This document shows, in pieces, positions 1-7,214 of a DNA stretch of 64,000 nucleotides. Positions within the stretch are counted from its first letter, which is position 1. Every line of letters begins with the position of its first letter. The stretch covers positions 1-64,000 of the forward strand of contig NZ_JAUFRA010000006.1 of assembly GCF_030410045.1 (NCBI RefSeq), given 5' to 3'. The notes under the pieces are model-generated. The model ran no database searches and was not told where the DNA came from. It worked only from the letters and a program-made list of their open reading frames with translations. Origin of the DNA: Marivivens donghaensis. Lineage in GTDB: Bacteria; Pseudomonadota; Alphaproteobacteria; Rhodobacterales; Rhodobacteraceae. The position numbers were made by a program, and so were the translations under genes.

Positions 1-1
1 G

Positions 2-112
2 CTGTCGGCAGAGCTGATCGCACCGATCGCGATGGAAGAAGGCCTCCGCTTCGCGATCCGCGAAGGCGGCCGTACCGTTGGTTCGGGCGTTGTTTCCAAA
101 ATCCTCGCTTAA
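2..112 (+). CDS. tuf: Elongation factor Tu, C-terminal end (partial)
   Basis: The window opens inside a gene whose last 36 codons encode a peptide ending GRTVGSGVVSKILA, the signature C-terminus of EF-Tu (domain 3). EF-Tu is the GTPase that delivers aminoacyl-tRNA to the ribosome. The start lies outside the window. The position just upstream of rpsJ matches the usual str-S10 junction (rpsL-rpsG-fusA-tuf), although those genes are not visible here. A strong terminator follows, so tuf and rpsJ are probably separate transcripts. Confidence 0.95.
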   Translation: MSAELIAPIAMEEGLRFAIREGGRTVGSGVVSKILA

Positions 113-136
113 TTCGCGATAGATTTTACAATCACG

Positions 137-170
137 AAGGGCCGTCCTGAAAAGGGCGGCCCTTTATCTT
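137..170 (+). terminator. Terminator after tuf
   Basis: An 11-bp stem (137-147 with 154-164, one G-U pair) is followed by CTTTATCTTT. It lies 25 nt after the tuf stop and has the form of a Rho-independent terminator. Confidence 0.8.
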
Positions 171-225
171 TAGAAGGCTTCAGGGCTGTTCAGGTTGTCT
201 GCGATAGATTCTTGAAGATTAACTG

Positions 226-254
226 TTGATCTGTAGGTGGGCGGCGTGTATTGG
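226..254 (+). promoter_or_regulatory. Candidate promoter of the S10 operon
   Basis: TTGATC (226-231) and TATTGG (249-254) are separated by 17 nt in the tuf-rpsJ gap. They would place the transcript start near 261, at the foot of the leader hairpin. The -10 match is modest. An alternative pair, TTGTCT (195-200) and ATTAAC (218-223), also has 17-nt spacing. Confidence 0.35.
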
Positions 255-260
255 GCGCGG

Positions 261-278
261 GTTCACCTTCGGGTGAAC
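261..278 (+). promoter_or_regulatory. UUCG-tetraloop hairpin in the rpsJ leader
   Basis: GTTCACC (261-267) and GGTGAAC (272-278) form a perfect 7-bp stem closed by a C(UUCG)G tetraloop, about 100 nt upstream of rpsJ. No U-run follows, so it looks like a leader RNA structure rather than a terminator. S10 leaders of gammaproteobacteria are the target of L4 autoregulation. Whether this leader plays that part is inference. Confidence 0.45.
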
Positions 279-376
279 GTCTAATGAGGGATTCGTATTC
301 CTCTAGGTTCGACGTGGGGACGCAATGGTGCGCTCTACCACCTCTCAACCGGTTAGAGCCGCGAAAGGCAAATGAT

Positions 377-688
377 ATGGCACAAAGCCAAAACATTCGC
401 ATTCGGCTGAAGGCATTCGACTACCGTGTACTCGACGCTTCCACTGCTGAGATCGTCAGCACTGCAAAGCGCACTGGTGCATCTGTACGTGGTCCGATCC
501 CGCTGCCGAACAAGATCGAAAAATTCACCGTTCTGCGTGGTCCGCACGTCGACAAAAAGTCGCGCGACCAGTTCGAAATCCGCACCCACAAGCGTCTGCT
601 TGATATCGTGGATCCGACCCCGCAAACCGTTGACGCACTGATGAAGCTCGACCTCGCCGCTGGCGTTGACGTCGAGATCAAAGTCTAA
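377..688 (+). CDS. rpsJ: 30S ribosomal protein S10
   Basis: This encodes a 103-aa S10 protein of the 30S head, which doubles as NusE in transcription antitermination. Family-typical blocks include IRIRLKAFDYR near the N-terminus, GPIPLPNKIEKFTVLR in the middle and HKRLLDIVDP near the end. The open frame extends upstream to 251, but the ATG at 377 gives the normal S10 length and N-terminus. It is the first gene of the S10 segment and is followed 14 nt later by rplC. Confidence 0.97.
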   Translation: MAQSQNIRIRLKAFDYRVLDASTAEIVSTAKRTGASVRGPIPLPNKIEKFTVLRGPHVDKKSRDQFEIRTHKRLLDIVDPTPQTVDALMKLDLAAGVDVEIKV

Positions 689-702
689 GGAGGGCATAGG
701 AT

Positions 703-1428
703 ATGCGCTCTGGCGTTATTGCAAAAAAAATCGGCATGACCCGCCTGTTCATGGAAGATGGTAAACAGATCCCTGTAACCGTTCTTCACCTGGACAACCT
801 GCAGGTCGTTGCTCAGCGTACAGCTGATAAAGACGGCTACACTGCTGTTCAGCTCGGCGCTGGCACTGCCAAAGCTAAAAACACCTCGAAAGCTATGCGT
901 GGTCACTTCGCTACTGCGAAAGTTGAACCTAAGCGCAAAGTTGCAGAATTCCGCGTTGCACCGGAAAACCTGCTTCCGGTTGGTGCTGAAATCATCGCTG
1001 ATCACTACTTCGAAGGTCAATACGTTGACGTTTCGGGTACCTCGATCGGTAAAGGTTTCGCAGGTGCGATGAAGCGTCACAACTTCGGTGGTCTTCGTGC
1101 ATCTCACGGCGTGTCCATCTCGCACCGTTCGCACGGTTCGACTGGTCAGTGTCAGGATCCGGGTCGCGTTTTCAAAGGTAAGAAAATGGCAGGTCACATG
1201 GGCGCTGCTCGTGTAACCACCCAGAACCTGCAAGTCATTCGCACCGATGCAGACCGTGGCCTGATCATGGTCAAAGGCGCTGTACCGGGTTCGAAAGGCG
1301 GCTGGGTCACCATTAAGGATGCGGTTAAGAAACCGACTCCGTCCAACCTGGTTCTGCCCGCTGCGCTGAAGTCGGACGCTGCTCCGGTCGAGGCTGCTGC
1401 TGAAGGAGGCGAAAACAATGAAGGCTGA
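703..1428 (+). CDS. rplC: 50S ribosomal protein L3
   Basis: This encodes a 241-aa L3 protein of the 50S subunit, which nucleates 23S rRNA folding and reaches the peptidyl-transferase region. The N-terminus MRSGVIAKKIGMTRLF and the central loop FKGKKMAGHMG are diagnostic. It is about 30 aa longer than the E. coli protein because of an Ala/Glu-rich C-terminal tail. The loop has His where E. coli L3 has the PrmB-methylated Gln. A strong AAGGAGG Shine-Dalgarno precedes the ATG. The gene overlaps rplD by 11 nt, which suggests translational coupling. Confidence 0.97.
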   Translation: MRSGVIAKKIGMTRLFMEDGKQIPVTVLHLDNLQVVAQRTADKDGYTAVQLGAGTAKAKNTSKAMRGHFATAKVEPKRKVAEFRVAPENLLPVGAEIIADHYFEGQYVDVSGTSIGKGFAGAMKRHNFGGLRASHGVSISHRSHGSTGQCQDPGRVFKGKKMAGHMGAARVTTQNLQVIRTDADRGLIMVKGAVPGSKGGWVTIKDAVKKPTPSNLVLPAALKSDAAPVEAAAEGGENNEG

Positions 1429-2035
1429 AGCTATCAAACTTGATGGCGCCGCTGCAGGTTCCGTCGAACTTAACGACGCAATCTTCGGTCTGGAGCCGCG
1501 CGCCGACATCCTGCACCGCGTTGTCCGTTGGCAGCGTGCTAAGGCACAGCAGGGTACTCACGCGACTCTTGGTCGTTCGGAAGTGTCCTACTCGACCAAG
1601 AAGATCTACCGCCAAAAAGGCACCGGTGGCGCACGTCACGGTTCCAAGAAGGCGCCGATCTTCCGTCACGGTGGCATCTATAAAGGTCCGACCCCGCGTT
1701 CGCACGCACACGACCTGACCAAGAAGTTCCGCAAGCTGGGCCTGCGTCACGCACTGTCCGCAAAGCTCAAAGCTGGCGAACTGATCGTGATCGAGTCCGC
1801 AGACCTGAACGAAGTAAAAACCTCGGCTCTGGCGAAACAGGTTGCAAACCTGGGCTGGAAACGCGCGCTCATCATTGATGCAGCCGTAAACGAGAACTTC
1901 GCGAAAGCTGCGCGCAACATCGAAACCGTTGATGTTCTGCCGTCCATCGGCGCGAACGTCTACGACATCCTCCGCAGTGACACTCTCGTGCTCACCAAGG
2001 CTGGTGTCGAAGCTCTGGAGGCACGTCTGAAATGA
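1418..2035 (+). CDS. rplD: 50S ribosomal protein L4
   Basis: This encodes a 205-aa L4 protein, a 50S protein whose long loop lines the exit tunnel and which represses the S10 operon in some bacteria. The loop block RQKGTGGARHGSKKAPIFRHGG is characteristic. Its ATG lies inside the end of rplC behind GAAGGAGG, and it overlaps rplW by 4 nt (ATGA), so rplC-rplD-rplW are coupled. Confidence 0.97.
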   Translation: MKAEAIKLDGAAAGSVELNDAIFGLEPRADILHRVVRWQRAKAQQGTHATLGRSEVSYSTKKIYRQKGTGGARHGSKKAPIFRHGGIYKGPTPRSHAHDLTKKFRKLGLRHALSAKLKAGELIVIESADLNEVKTSALAKQVANLGWKRALIIDAAVNENFAKAARNIETVDVLPSIGANVYDILRSDTLVLTKAGVEALEARLK

Positions 2036-2328
2036 GCGCGAAACCTGAACATTACGATGTGATCCGCAAGCCGATCATCACCGAAAAAGCAACTATGGCA
2101 TCCGAGCATGGCGCAGTTGTTTTCGAAGTGGCGAAAGACGCGAACAAACCGCAGATCAAAGAAGCTGTTGAAGCTCTCTTTGGTGTAAAGGTTAAAGCGG
2201 TCAACACTGTGATCACCAAAGGCAAGGTCAAACGTTTCCGCGGTACCGTTGGTACCCGTAACGACGTCAAAAAAGCTTACGTTACCCTCGAAGAAGGTAA
2301 CACCATTGACGTTTCGACCGGTCTCTAA
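2032..2328 (+). CDS. rplW: 50S ribosomal protein L23
   Basis: This encodes a 98-aa L23 protein at the exit-tunnel rim, the docking site for trigger factor and the signal recognition particle. The motif DVIRKPIITEKA and the C-terminal region RFRGTVGTRNDVKKAYVTL are family-typical. It overlaps rplD by 4 nt. A strong hairpin follows, so it closes the first transcription segment of the cluster. Confidence 0.96.
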   Translation: MSAKPEHYDVIRKPIITEKATMASEHGAVVFEVAKDANKPQIKEAVEALFGVKVKAVNTVITKGKVKRFRGTVGTRNDVKKAYVTLEEGNTIDVSTGL

Positions 2329-2346
2329 TACTTGACCACATCGGTT

Positions 2347-2380
2347 CGGCCCCGGATTCGTCCGGGGCCGTGCCTTTTGT
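2347..2380 (+). terminator. Internal terminator or attenuator between rplW and rplB
   Basis: A perfect 10-bp GC-rich stem (2347-2356 with 2361-2370) has a TTCG loop and is followed by TGCCTTTTGTTTATTT. It has terminator form but lies inside the S10 cluster, so rplB onward needs either read-through or its own promoter. Confidence 0.75.
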
Positions 2381-2451
2381 TTATTTCGGGGACCTTCGGG
2401 GCCCTAAACTACGGGGACTAACCTCCCTCAAAGCAACGGAAGACAGAGAAC

Positions 2452-3291
2452 ATGGCACTCAAGTCGTATAAACCGACGACGCCGGGCCAGCGTGGGCTGG
2501 TTCTGATCGACCGTTCGGAGCTTTGGAAAGGTCGCCCGGTTAAGGCTCTCACAGAGGGTCTGACCAGCAAGGGTGGCCGGAACAATACCGGACGGGTTAC
2601 CGCACGTCGTCGTGGTGGTGGTGTAAAGCGCCTCTACCGTATCGTGGACTTCAAACGGAACAAGTTTGACGTTCAGGCAGTCGTAGTTCGTATCGAGTAC
2701 GACCCGAACCGGACCGCATTCATCGCACTTATCCAGTACGAAGATGGTGAGCAGGCATATATCCTTGCGCCGCAACGTCTGGCTATTGGCGATAAAGTCA
2801 TCGCTTCTGCGAAGGCTGACATCAAACCGGGTAACGCGATGCCGTTCTCGGGCATGCCGATTGGTACAATCGTACACAACATCGAAATGAAGCCGGGCAA
2901 GGGCGGTCAGATCGCTCGTGCAGCTGGCACCTACGCTCAGTTCGTAGGTCGTGACGGTGGCTACGCACAGATCCGCCTCTCCTCGGGCGAGCTTCGTCTC
3001 GTTCGTCAGGAATGCATGGCGACCATCGGTGCTGTGTCGAACCCTGACAACTCGAACCAGAACTTCGGTAAAGCCGGTCGTATGCGCCTCAAAGGCATCC
3101 GTCCGTCGGTTCGCGGTGTTGCTATGAACCCGATCGACCACCCGCACGGTGGTGGTGAAGGCCGTACCTCTGGTGGTCGTCACCCGGTTACCCCGTGGGG
3201 CAAGCCGACCAAAGGTGCACGTACCCGCAACAAGAAAAAAGCGTCGTCGAAGCTTATCCTTCGTTCGCGCCACGCTAAGAAAGGGCGCTAA
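2452..3291 (+). CDS. rplB: 50S ribosomal protein L2
   Basis: This encodes a 279-aa L2 protein, a core 50S protein required for subunit joining and peptidyl transfer. The C-terminal block HPHGGGEGRTSGGRHPVTPWG contains the conserved functional His, and the Lys/Arg-rich tail is normal. It starts 123 nt after rplW, beyond the terminator-like hairpin. The start ATG sits 13 nt after GGAAGA. It is spaced by 3 nt from rpsS. Confidence 0.97.
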   Translation: MALKSYKPTTPGQRGLVLIDRSELWKGRPVKALTEGLTSKGGRNNTGRVTARRRGGGVKRLYRIVDFKRNKFDVQAVVVRIEYDPNRTAFIALIQYEDGEQAYILAPQRLAIGDKVIASAKADIKPGNAMPFSGMPIGTIVHNIEMKPGKGGQIARAAGTYAQFVGRDGGYAQIRLSSGELRLVRQECMATIGAVSNPDNSNQNFGKAGRMRLKGIRPSVRGVAMNPIDHPHGGGEGRTSGGRHPVTPWGKPTKGARTRNKKKASSKLILRSRHAKKGR

Positions 3292-3294
3292 GAT

Positions 3295-3573
3295 ATGTCT
3301 CGCTCTGTATGGAAAGGTCCGTTCGTTGACGCTTATGTGCTTAAGAAAGCCGAAGCTGCACGCGAAGCTGGCCGCAACGAAGTGATCAAGATTTGGTCGC
3401 GCCGCTCGACGATCCTGCCCCAATTTGTGGGTCTGACGTTTGGCGTTTATAACGGCAAAAAGCACGTTCCTGTGCTGGTATCCGAGGACATGATCGGTCA
3501 GAAATTCGGTGAATATTCGCCGACCCGTACCTACTACGGGCACGCTGCCGACAAGAAAGCGAAGCGGAAGTAA
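3295..3573 (+). CDS. rpsS: 30S ribosomal protein S19
   Basis: This encodes a 92-aa S19 protein of the 30S head, which contacts the tRNA A-site region together with S13. The motifs SRSVWKGPFVDAYVL, RRSTILPQFVGLTF and KFGEYSPTRTY are diagnostic. It lies 3 nt after rplB and 3 nt before rplV. Confidence 0.97.
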   Translation: MSRSVWKGPFVDAYVLKKAEAAREAGRNEVIKIWSRRSTILPQFVGLTFGVYNGKKHVPVLVSEDMIGQKFGEYSPTRTYYGHAADKKAKRK

Positions 3574-3576
3574 GTC

Positions 3577-3957
3577 ATGGGCAAGGCACAGAACCCCCGC
3601 CGCGTGGCAGACAACGAAGCAATGGCAAAACTGCGCATGCTTCGCACTAGCCCGCAGAAACTTAACCTCGTCGCCGCTATGATCCGTGGCAAGAAAGTCG
3701 AGAAGGCTCTGACCGACCTGACTTTCTCGAACAAGCGGATTGCTGTGGATGTGAAGAAATGCCTTCAGTCCGCAATTGCGAACGCCGAGAACAACCACAA
3801 CCTCGACGTTGATGAACTGGTCGTAGCCGAGGCTTATGTTGGCAAAAACCTCACCATGAAGCGCGGTCGCCCGCGTGCACGTGGTCGTTTTGGCAAGATC
3901 ATGAAGCCGTTTTCGGAACTCACCATCAAGGTGCGTCAGATTGAGGAGCAAGCCTAA
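3577..3957 (+). CDS. rplV: 50S ribosomal protein L22
   Basis: This encodes a 126-aa L22 protein, whose beta-hairpin lines the exit tunnel. The segments LRTSPQKLNLVAAMIRGK and the C-terminal KRGRPRARGRFGKIMKPFSE are typical. The stop TAA shares one base with the rpsC ATG (TAATG), indicating coupled translation. Confidence 0.97.
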   Translation: MGKAQNPRRVADNEAMAKLRMLRTSPQKLNLVAAMIRGKKVEKALTDLTFSNKRIAVDVKKCLQSAIANAENNHNLDVDELVVAEAYVGKNLTMKRGRPRARGRFGKIMKPFSELTIKVRQIEEQA

Positions 3958-4667
3958 TGGGTAACAAAGTAAACCCCGTCGGTATGCGTCTTCAGGTCAA
4001 CCGCACCTGGGACAGCCGTTGGTACGCCGACACCAAAGACTACGGTGACCTTCTTCTTGAAGACCTTAAAATTAAGGACTTCGTTAAGAAAGAAGCGAGA
4101 CAAGCTGGTATCGCTCGCGTTATCATCGAACGCCCGCACAAAAAATGCCGCGTGACCATTCACGCTGCACGTCCGGGTGTTATCATCGGTAAAAAAGGCG
4201 CTGACATCGAAGTTCTTCGCAAAAAGCTCGCAGCTCTGACTGCAAGCGAACTGCACCTGAACATCGTTGAAGTACGCAAGCCTGAGCTGGACGCTGCCCT
4301 CGTTGCAGAGAGCATCGGTCAGCAGCTCGAGCGCCGTGTTTCGTTCCGTCGTGCTATGAAGCGTGCGGTTCAGAACGCAATGCGTATGGGCGCACTTGGC
4401 ATTCGTGTAAACGTTGCTGGTCGTCTTGGTGGCGCTGAAATCGCTCGTACCGAATGGTACCGCGAAGGCCGCGTTCCGCTTCACACCCTGCGCGCTGACA
4501 TCGATTATGCTCTGTTCGAAGCTACGACTCCGTACGGCATCATCGGTATCAAAGTGTGGATCTTCAAAGGCGAGATCATGGAACACGACCCGCAGGCTCG
4601 TGACCGTCGTCAAGCTGAAGCCCAAGATGGCCCCGCACCGCGCGGTGGCGATCGTGGCCGTCGCTAA
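3957..4667 (+). CDS. rpsC: 30S ribosomal protein S3
   Basis: This encodes a 236-aa S3 protein at the mRNA entry channel. The N-terminus MGNKVNPVGMRL and the KH-domain loop GVIIGKKGADIE (GxxG motif) are clear. The C-terminus carries a charged, Pro/Arg-rich tail. The start overlaps the rplV stop by one base. An AAGGAG site after its stop serves rplP. Confidence 0.97.
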   Translation: MGNKVNPVGMRLQVNRTWDSRWYADTKDYGDLLLEDLKIKDFVKKEARQAGIARVIIERPHKKCRVTIHAARPGVIIGKKGADIEVLRKKLAALTASELHLNIVEVRKPELDAALVAESIGQQLERRVSFRRAMKRAVQNAMRMGALGIRVNVAGRLGGAEIARTEWYREGRVPLHTLRADIDYALFEATTPYGIIGIKVWIFKGEIMEHDPQARDRRQAEAQDGPAPRGGDRGRR

Positions 4668-4678
4668 GGAGCTAGATA

Positions 4679-5092
4679 ATGCTACAGCCTAAGCGTACAA
4701 AATTCCGCAAAATGCACAAAGGCCGTATCCACGGTCAGGCAAAAGGCGGTTCGGATCTGAACTTCGGTACATACGGCCTCAAAGCTGTTGAGCCCGAGCG
4801 TGTAACTGCACGTCAGATCGAAGCAGCACGTCGTGCGATGACCCGTCACATGAAGCGTCAAGGTCGCGTATGGATCCGTATTTTCCCGGATCTGCCGGTA
4901 ACCGCTAAGCCTATCGAAGTTCGTATGGGTAAAGGTAAAGGTTCCGTCGACCGTTGGACCTGCAAAGTGAAGCCGGGCCGCGTCATGTTCGAAATCGACG
5001 GTGTATCCGAAGATATCGCACGTGAAGCACTGCGTCTCGCAGCTATGAAGCTGCCGATCAAAACCCGCACTGTGGTTCGCGAAGACTGGTAA
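4679..5092 (+). CDS. rplP: 50S ribosomal protein L16
   Basis: This encodes a 137-aa L16 protein near the A-site and the peptidyl-transferase centre. The N-terminus MLQPKRTKFRKMHKGR and block EVRMGKGKG are conserved. Arg82 in that block aligns with Arg81 of E. coli L16, the residue hydroxylated there by the 2-oxoglutarate oxygenase YcfD. The gene is followed by a terminator and then, on the opposite strand, by a 2-oxoglutarate oxygenase gene. Confidence 0.97.
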   Translation: MLQPKRTKFRKMHKGRIHGQAKGGSDLNFGTYGLKAVEPERVTARQIEAARRAMTRHMKRQGRVWIRIFPDLPVTAKPIEVRMGKGKGSVDRWTCKVKPGRVMFEIDGVSEDIAREALRLAAMKLPIKTRTVVREDW

Positions 5093-5112
5093 TCCAGTCG
5101 ACAAGAATTAAG

Positions 5113-5146
5113 AAAGGCGCCCTTTTTGGGGCGCCTTTTTTGTTTC
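5113..5146 (+). terminator. Terminator after rplP
   Basis: A 10-bp stem AAAGGCGCCC/GGGCGCCTTT (5113-5122 with 5129-5138) has a TTTTTG loop and a T-run. Because the stem ends in A and T runs it may terminate both rplP and the converging oxygenase gene. Confidence 0.85.
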
Positions 5147-5162
5147 GGGTCTGTCGTGGGGA

Positions 5163-5783
5163 TTATTCCCACTTGTAGTTAAAGCTCACCGATACACGGT
5201 CATATTCGGAGGTATTCGCGGGCACTTCGTGGCGGAGCCAGCTTTCCCAAAGGAACACATCGCCGATTTCTGGCTTCTGGTAGATGAAGGCCTGCAATTC
5301 ACGGCGCGCATCTTTGCGACGGGGTGGGGCGGCCATCATCATGCAGTGGCGCGGGTCTTCGAGCTTGAGGGACGATGTATCATCAGGCATCGAAACATAG
5401 GTAGTGCCAGAGATGACCGAATGCGGGTGCAAGTGGGACCCGTGGTTGCCACCCTCAGGGAGAATATTGATCCACAGGTCCTCGAGAACCAGTTCGCGAC
5501 CGTCCAAATTGAACTCTAGGTCTTTGGCGAATTCAGCGACATGTTTGTCGAGCGCTTCCTTGACGGCGGCAAACACAGGCGACCGCCATGGCAGGTCTGT
5601 CAGGGATGCGTAGCTGGTGTAGCCTGGGTAGCCGTTTTCCTCGCACCATTGCTGGCCCGCCTCGTCATCTTCCATGATGGCGTAGCAGTTGTCGTGCAGT
5701 TCTTCTTCGTCAATCTCGTGGCCGAACTCGGTTAGGCGGCCTTTGTAAAAGCGGGTTACGAAAAGGGATTCGATTTTGGCCAT
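5163..5783 (-). CDS. Putative 2-oxoglutarate/Fe(II)-dependent oxygenase (TIGR02466-like)
   Basis: This encodes a 206-aa protein resembling the TIGR02466/PF13759 group of double-stranded beta-helix 2-oxoglutarate/Fe(II) oxygenases. A likely iron site is visible as HxH at His117-His119 within GSHLHPHSVISGTTYV and a distal His185 in WLRHEV, with Arg196 positioned to bind 2-oxoglutarate. The substrate is unknown. It sits on the opposite strand inside the ribosomal cluster, converging on rplP. The ATG at 5783 was chosen because AGGAG precedes it; an in-frame TTG five codons upstream lies over that Shine-Dalgarno. Family assignment is from recalled motifs, not from a search. Confidence 0.8.
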   Translation of the reverse strand: MAKIESLFVTRFYKGRLTEFGHEIDEEELHDNCYAIMEDDEAGQQWCEENGYPGYTSYASLTDLPWRSPVFAAVKEALDKHVAEFAKDLEFNLDGRELVLEDLWINILPEGGNHGSHLHPHSVISGTTYVSMPDDTSSLKLEDPRHCMMMAAPPRRKDARRELQAFIYQKPEIGDVFLWESWLRHEVPANTSEYDRVSVSFNYKWE

Positions 5784-5849
5784 GTTGGGCTCCTGCAAAA
5801 AGTCTTGATCTGGCAGTTAGGCTCCGTTTAGCATCAACGGCACCGGCTG

Positions 5850-5865
5850 CCCAAGTTTTCTTGGG
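5850..5865. promoter_or_regulatory. Inverted repeat in the oxygenase-rpmC gap
   Basis: CCCAAG and CTTGGG (5850-5855, 5860-5865) flank a TTTT loop in the 247-nt divergent gap. It may be an operator or a short RNA hairpin; its role is unknown. Confidence 0.3.
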
Positions 5866-5882
5866 GAAATGCCCTATTCCTC

Positions 5883-5911
5883 TTGCCTCCCAATGACCAG
5901 CACCTTATACG
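5883..5911 (+). promoter_or_regulatory. Candidate promoter for rpmC and the downstream ribosomal genes
   Basis: TTGCCT (5883-5888) and TATACG (5906-5911) have exact 17-nt spacing. A promoter is expected here because the S10 segment ends with a terminator and an opposite-strand gene intervenes. Confidence 0.4.
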
Positions 5912-6030
5912 GCGCTATCTCACGATTCCTGTCTACGGGATTCGTGTGTTTTGTTATTCGTCCACCAGGAACAGGGTGACCCGCAAAATAATGCGAGCGG
6001 AGCCCTCTGGTGTTAAGAAAGGAAAAGGCT

Positions 6031-6228
6031 ATGAACGCCACTGAACTTCGCGCCAAGACGCCGGAACAGCTCCGGGAAGATCTGGTCGCTCTGAAGAAAG
6101 AGCAGTTTAACCTGCGCTTCCAGCAGGCCACCGGCCAACTGGAAAACAACGCTCGTATGCGCACCGTCCGTCGTGACGCTGCTCGCGTGCTGACTATTCT
6201 GAACGAAAAAGCTGCTGCGGAGGCCTAA
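6031..6228 (+). CDS. rpmC: 50S ribosomal protein L29
   Basis: This encodes a 65-aa L29 protein at the exit-tunnel rim next to L23. The pattern MNATELRAKTPEQLREDL, then LRFQQATGQLENNARM, is typical. The ATG at 6031 follows AGAAAGGAAAAGG and gives the normal length; a GTG seven codons earlier overlaps the Shine-Dalgarno. It is 3 nt from rpsQ and begins the second ribosomal segment. Confidence 0.95.
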   Translation: MNATELRAKTPEQLREDLVALKKEQFNLRFQQATGQLENNARMRTVRRDAARVLTILNEKAAAEA

Positions 6229-6231
6229 GAC

Positions 6232-6462
6232 ATGCCCAAACGTATCCTTCAGGGTGTTGTCACCTCGAACCAGAACGAACAGACCGTAACCGTATTGGTC
6301 GAACGTCGTTTCAAGCACCCGCTGCTTCACAAAACCGTCCGTAAGTCGAAGAAATATCGCGCTCACGACGAGAACAACCAATTCAACGTAGGTGACACCG
6401 TCCGTATCCAGGAATGTGCACCGAAGTCGAAGACCAAACGCTGGGAAGTCATCACCGCCTAA
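6232..6462 (+). CDS. rpsQ: 30S ribosomal protein S17
   Basis: This encodes a 76-aa S17 protein, a primary 16S rRNA binder of OB-fold type. The motif KRILQGVVTSNQNEQTVTV and the middle HPLLHKTVRKSKKYRAHDE are family-typical. Its stop codon lies in the loop of an inverted repeat. Confidence 0.96.
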   Translation: MPKRILQGVVTSNQNEQTVTVLVERRFKHPLLHKTVRKSKKYRAHDENNQFNVGDTVRIQECAPKSKTKRWEVITA

Positions 6463-6477
6463 TTGCGGTGATCCCAG
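6441..6477 (+). promoter_or_regulatory. Hairpin over the rpsQ stop codon
   Basis: ATCACCGC (6451-6458) and GCGGTGAT (6465-6472) pair perfectly around the TAA. An outer CTGGG/CCCAG pair extends the stem with a bulge. There is no U-run, so an mRNA-stability or translational role is more likely than termination. Confidence 0.4.
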
Positions 6478-6540
6478 TTTAATCGAAACCCTGGGGATCA
6501 GGACAACACTGCAAGTCCCCCCAAAGGTCGGGAGTAACCC

Positions 6541-6909
6541 ATGATCCAGATGCAGACAAATCTGGATGTAGCTGACAACAGCGGCGCTCGCCGTGTTCAG
6601 TGCATCAAGGTTCTCGGCGGTTCGCACCGTCGTTATGCGTCGGTTGGTGACATCATCGTAGTATCGGTGAAAGAAGCCATCCCACGCGGCCGTGTTAAGA
6701 AAGGTGACGTCCGTAAGGCCGTTGTCGTTCGCACCGCCAAAGAGGTTCGTCGTGAAGACGGTACCGCAATTCGTTTTGACCGTAACGCAGCTGTTATCCT
6801 GAATAACAACGGCGAGCCGGTTGGCACCCGTATCTTCGGACCGGTTGTTCGCGAACTGCGCGCAAAGAACTTCATGAAAATCATCTCGCTTGCTCCGGAG
6901 GTGCTGTAA
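6541..6909 (+). CDS. rplN: 50S ribosomal protein L14
   Basis: This encodes a 122-aa L14 protein at the subunit interface. The start MIQMQTNLDVADNSGARRV, the middle KVLGGSHRRYASVGD and the end MKIISLAPEVL are diagnostic. It starts 78 nt after rpsQ behind GGTCGGGAG. Its TAA overlaps the rplX ATG by one base. Confidence 0.97.
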   Translation: MIQMQTNLDVADNSGARRVQCIKVLGGSHRRYASVGDIIVVSVKEAIPRGRVKKGDVRKAVVVRTAKEVRREDGTAIRFDRNAAVILNNNGEPVGTRIFGPVVRELRAKNFMKIISLAPEVL

Positions 6910-7214
6910 TGGCTGCGAAACTCCGTAAAGGTGACAAAGTCATCGTTCTGGCTGGCAAGGACAAAGGTAAAACCGGTGAAATCACTTCGGTTAACCCGTC
7001 TGCTGGCAAGGCCGTTGTCGATGGCGTGAACATGGCCATCCGTCACACTCGCCAAACTCAGACTGCCCAGGGCGGCCGCCTTCCTAAGGCAATGCCGATC
7101 GATCTGTCGAACCTGGCTATCGTCGATGCAAATGGCAAAGCAACTCGCGTTGGCTTCCGCATGGAAGGCGACAAGAAAGTTCGCTTCGCCAAGACAACAG
7201 GAGACGTTATCTGA
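6909..7214 (+). CDS. rplX: 50S ribosomal protein L24
   Basis: This encodes a 101-aa L24 protein, an assembly initiator of the 50S subunit. The KOW motif is visible as KGDKVIVLAGKDKGKTGEI near the N-terminus. It overlaps both neighbours by one base (TAATG and TGATG), so rplN-rplX-rplE are translationally coupled. Confidence 0.96.
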   Translation: MAAKLRKGDKVIVLAGKDKGKTGEITSVNPSAGKAVVDGVNMAIRHTRQTQTAQGGRLPKAMPIDLSNLAIVDANGKATRVGFRMEGDKKVRFAKTTGDVI

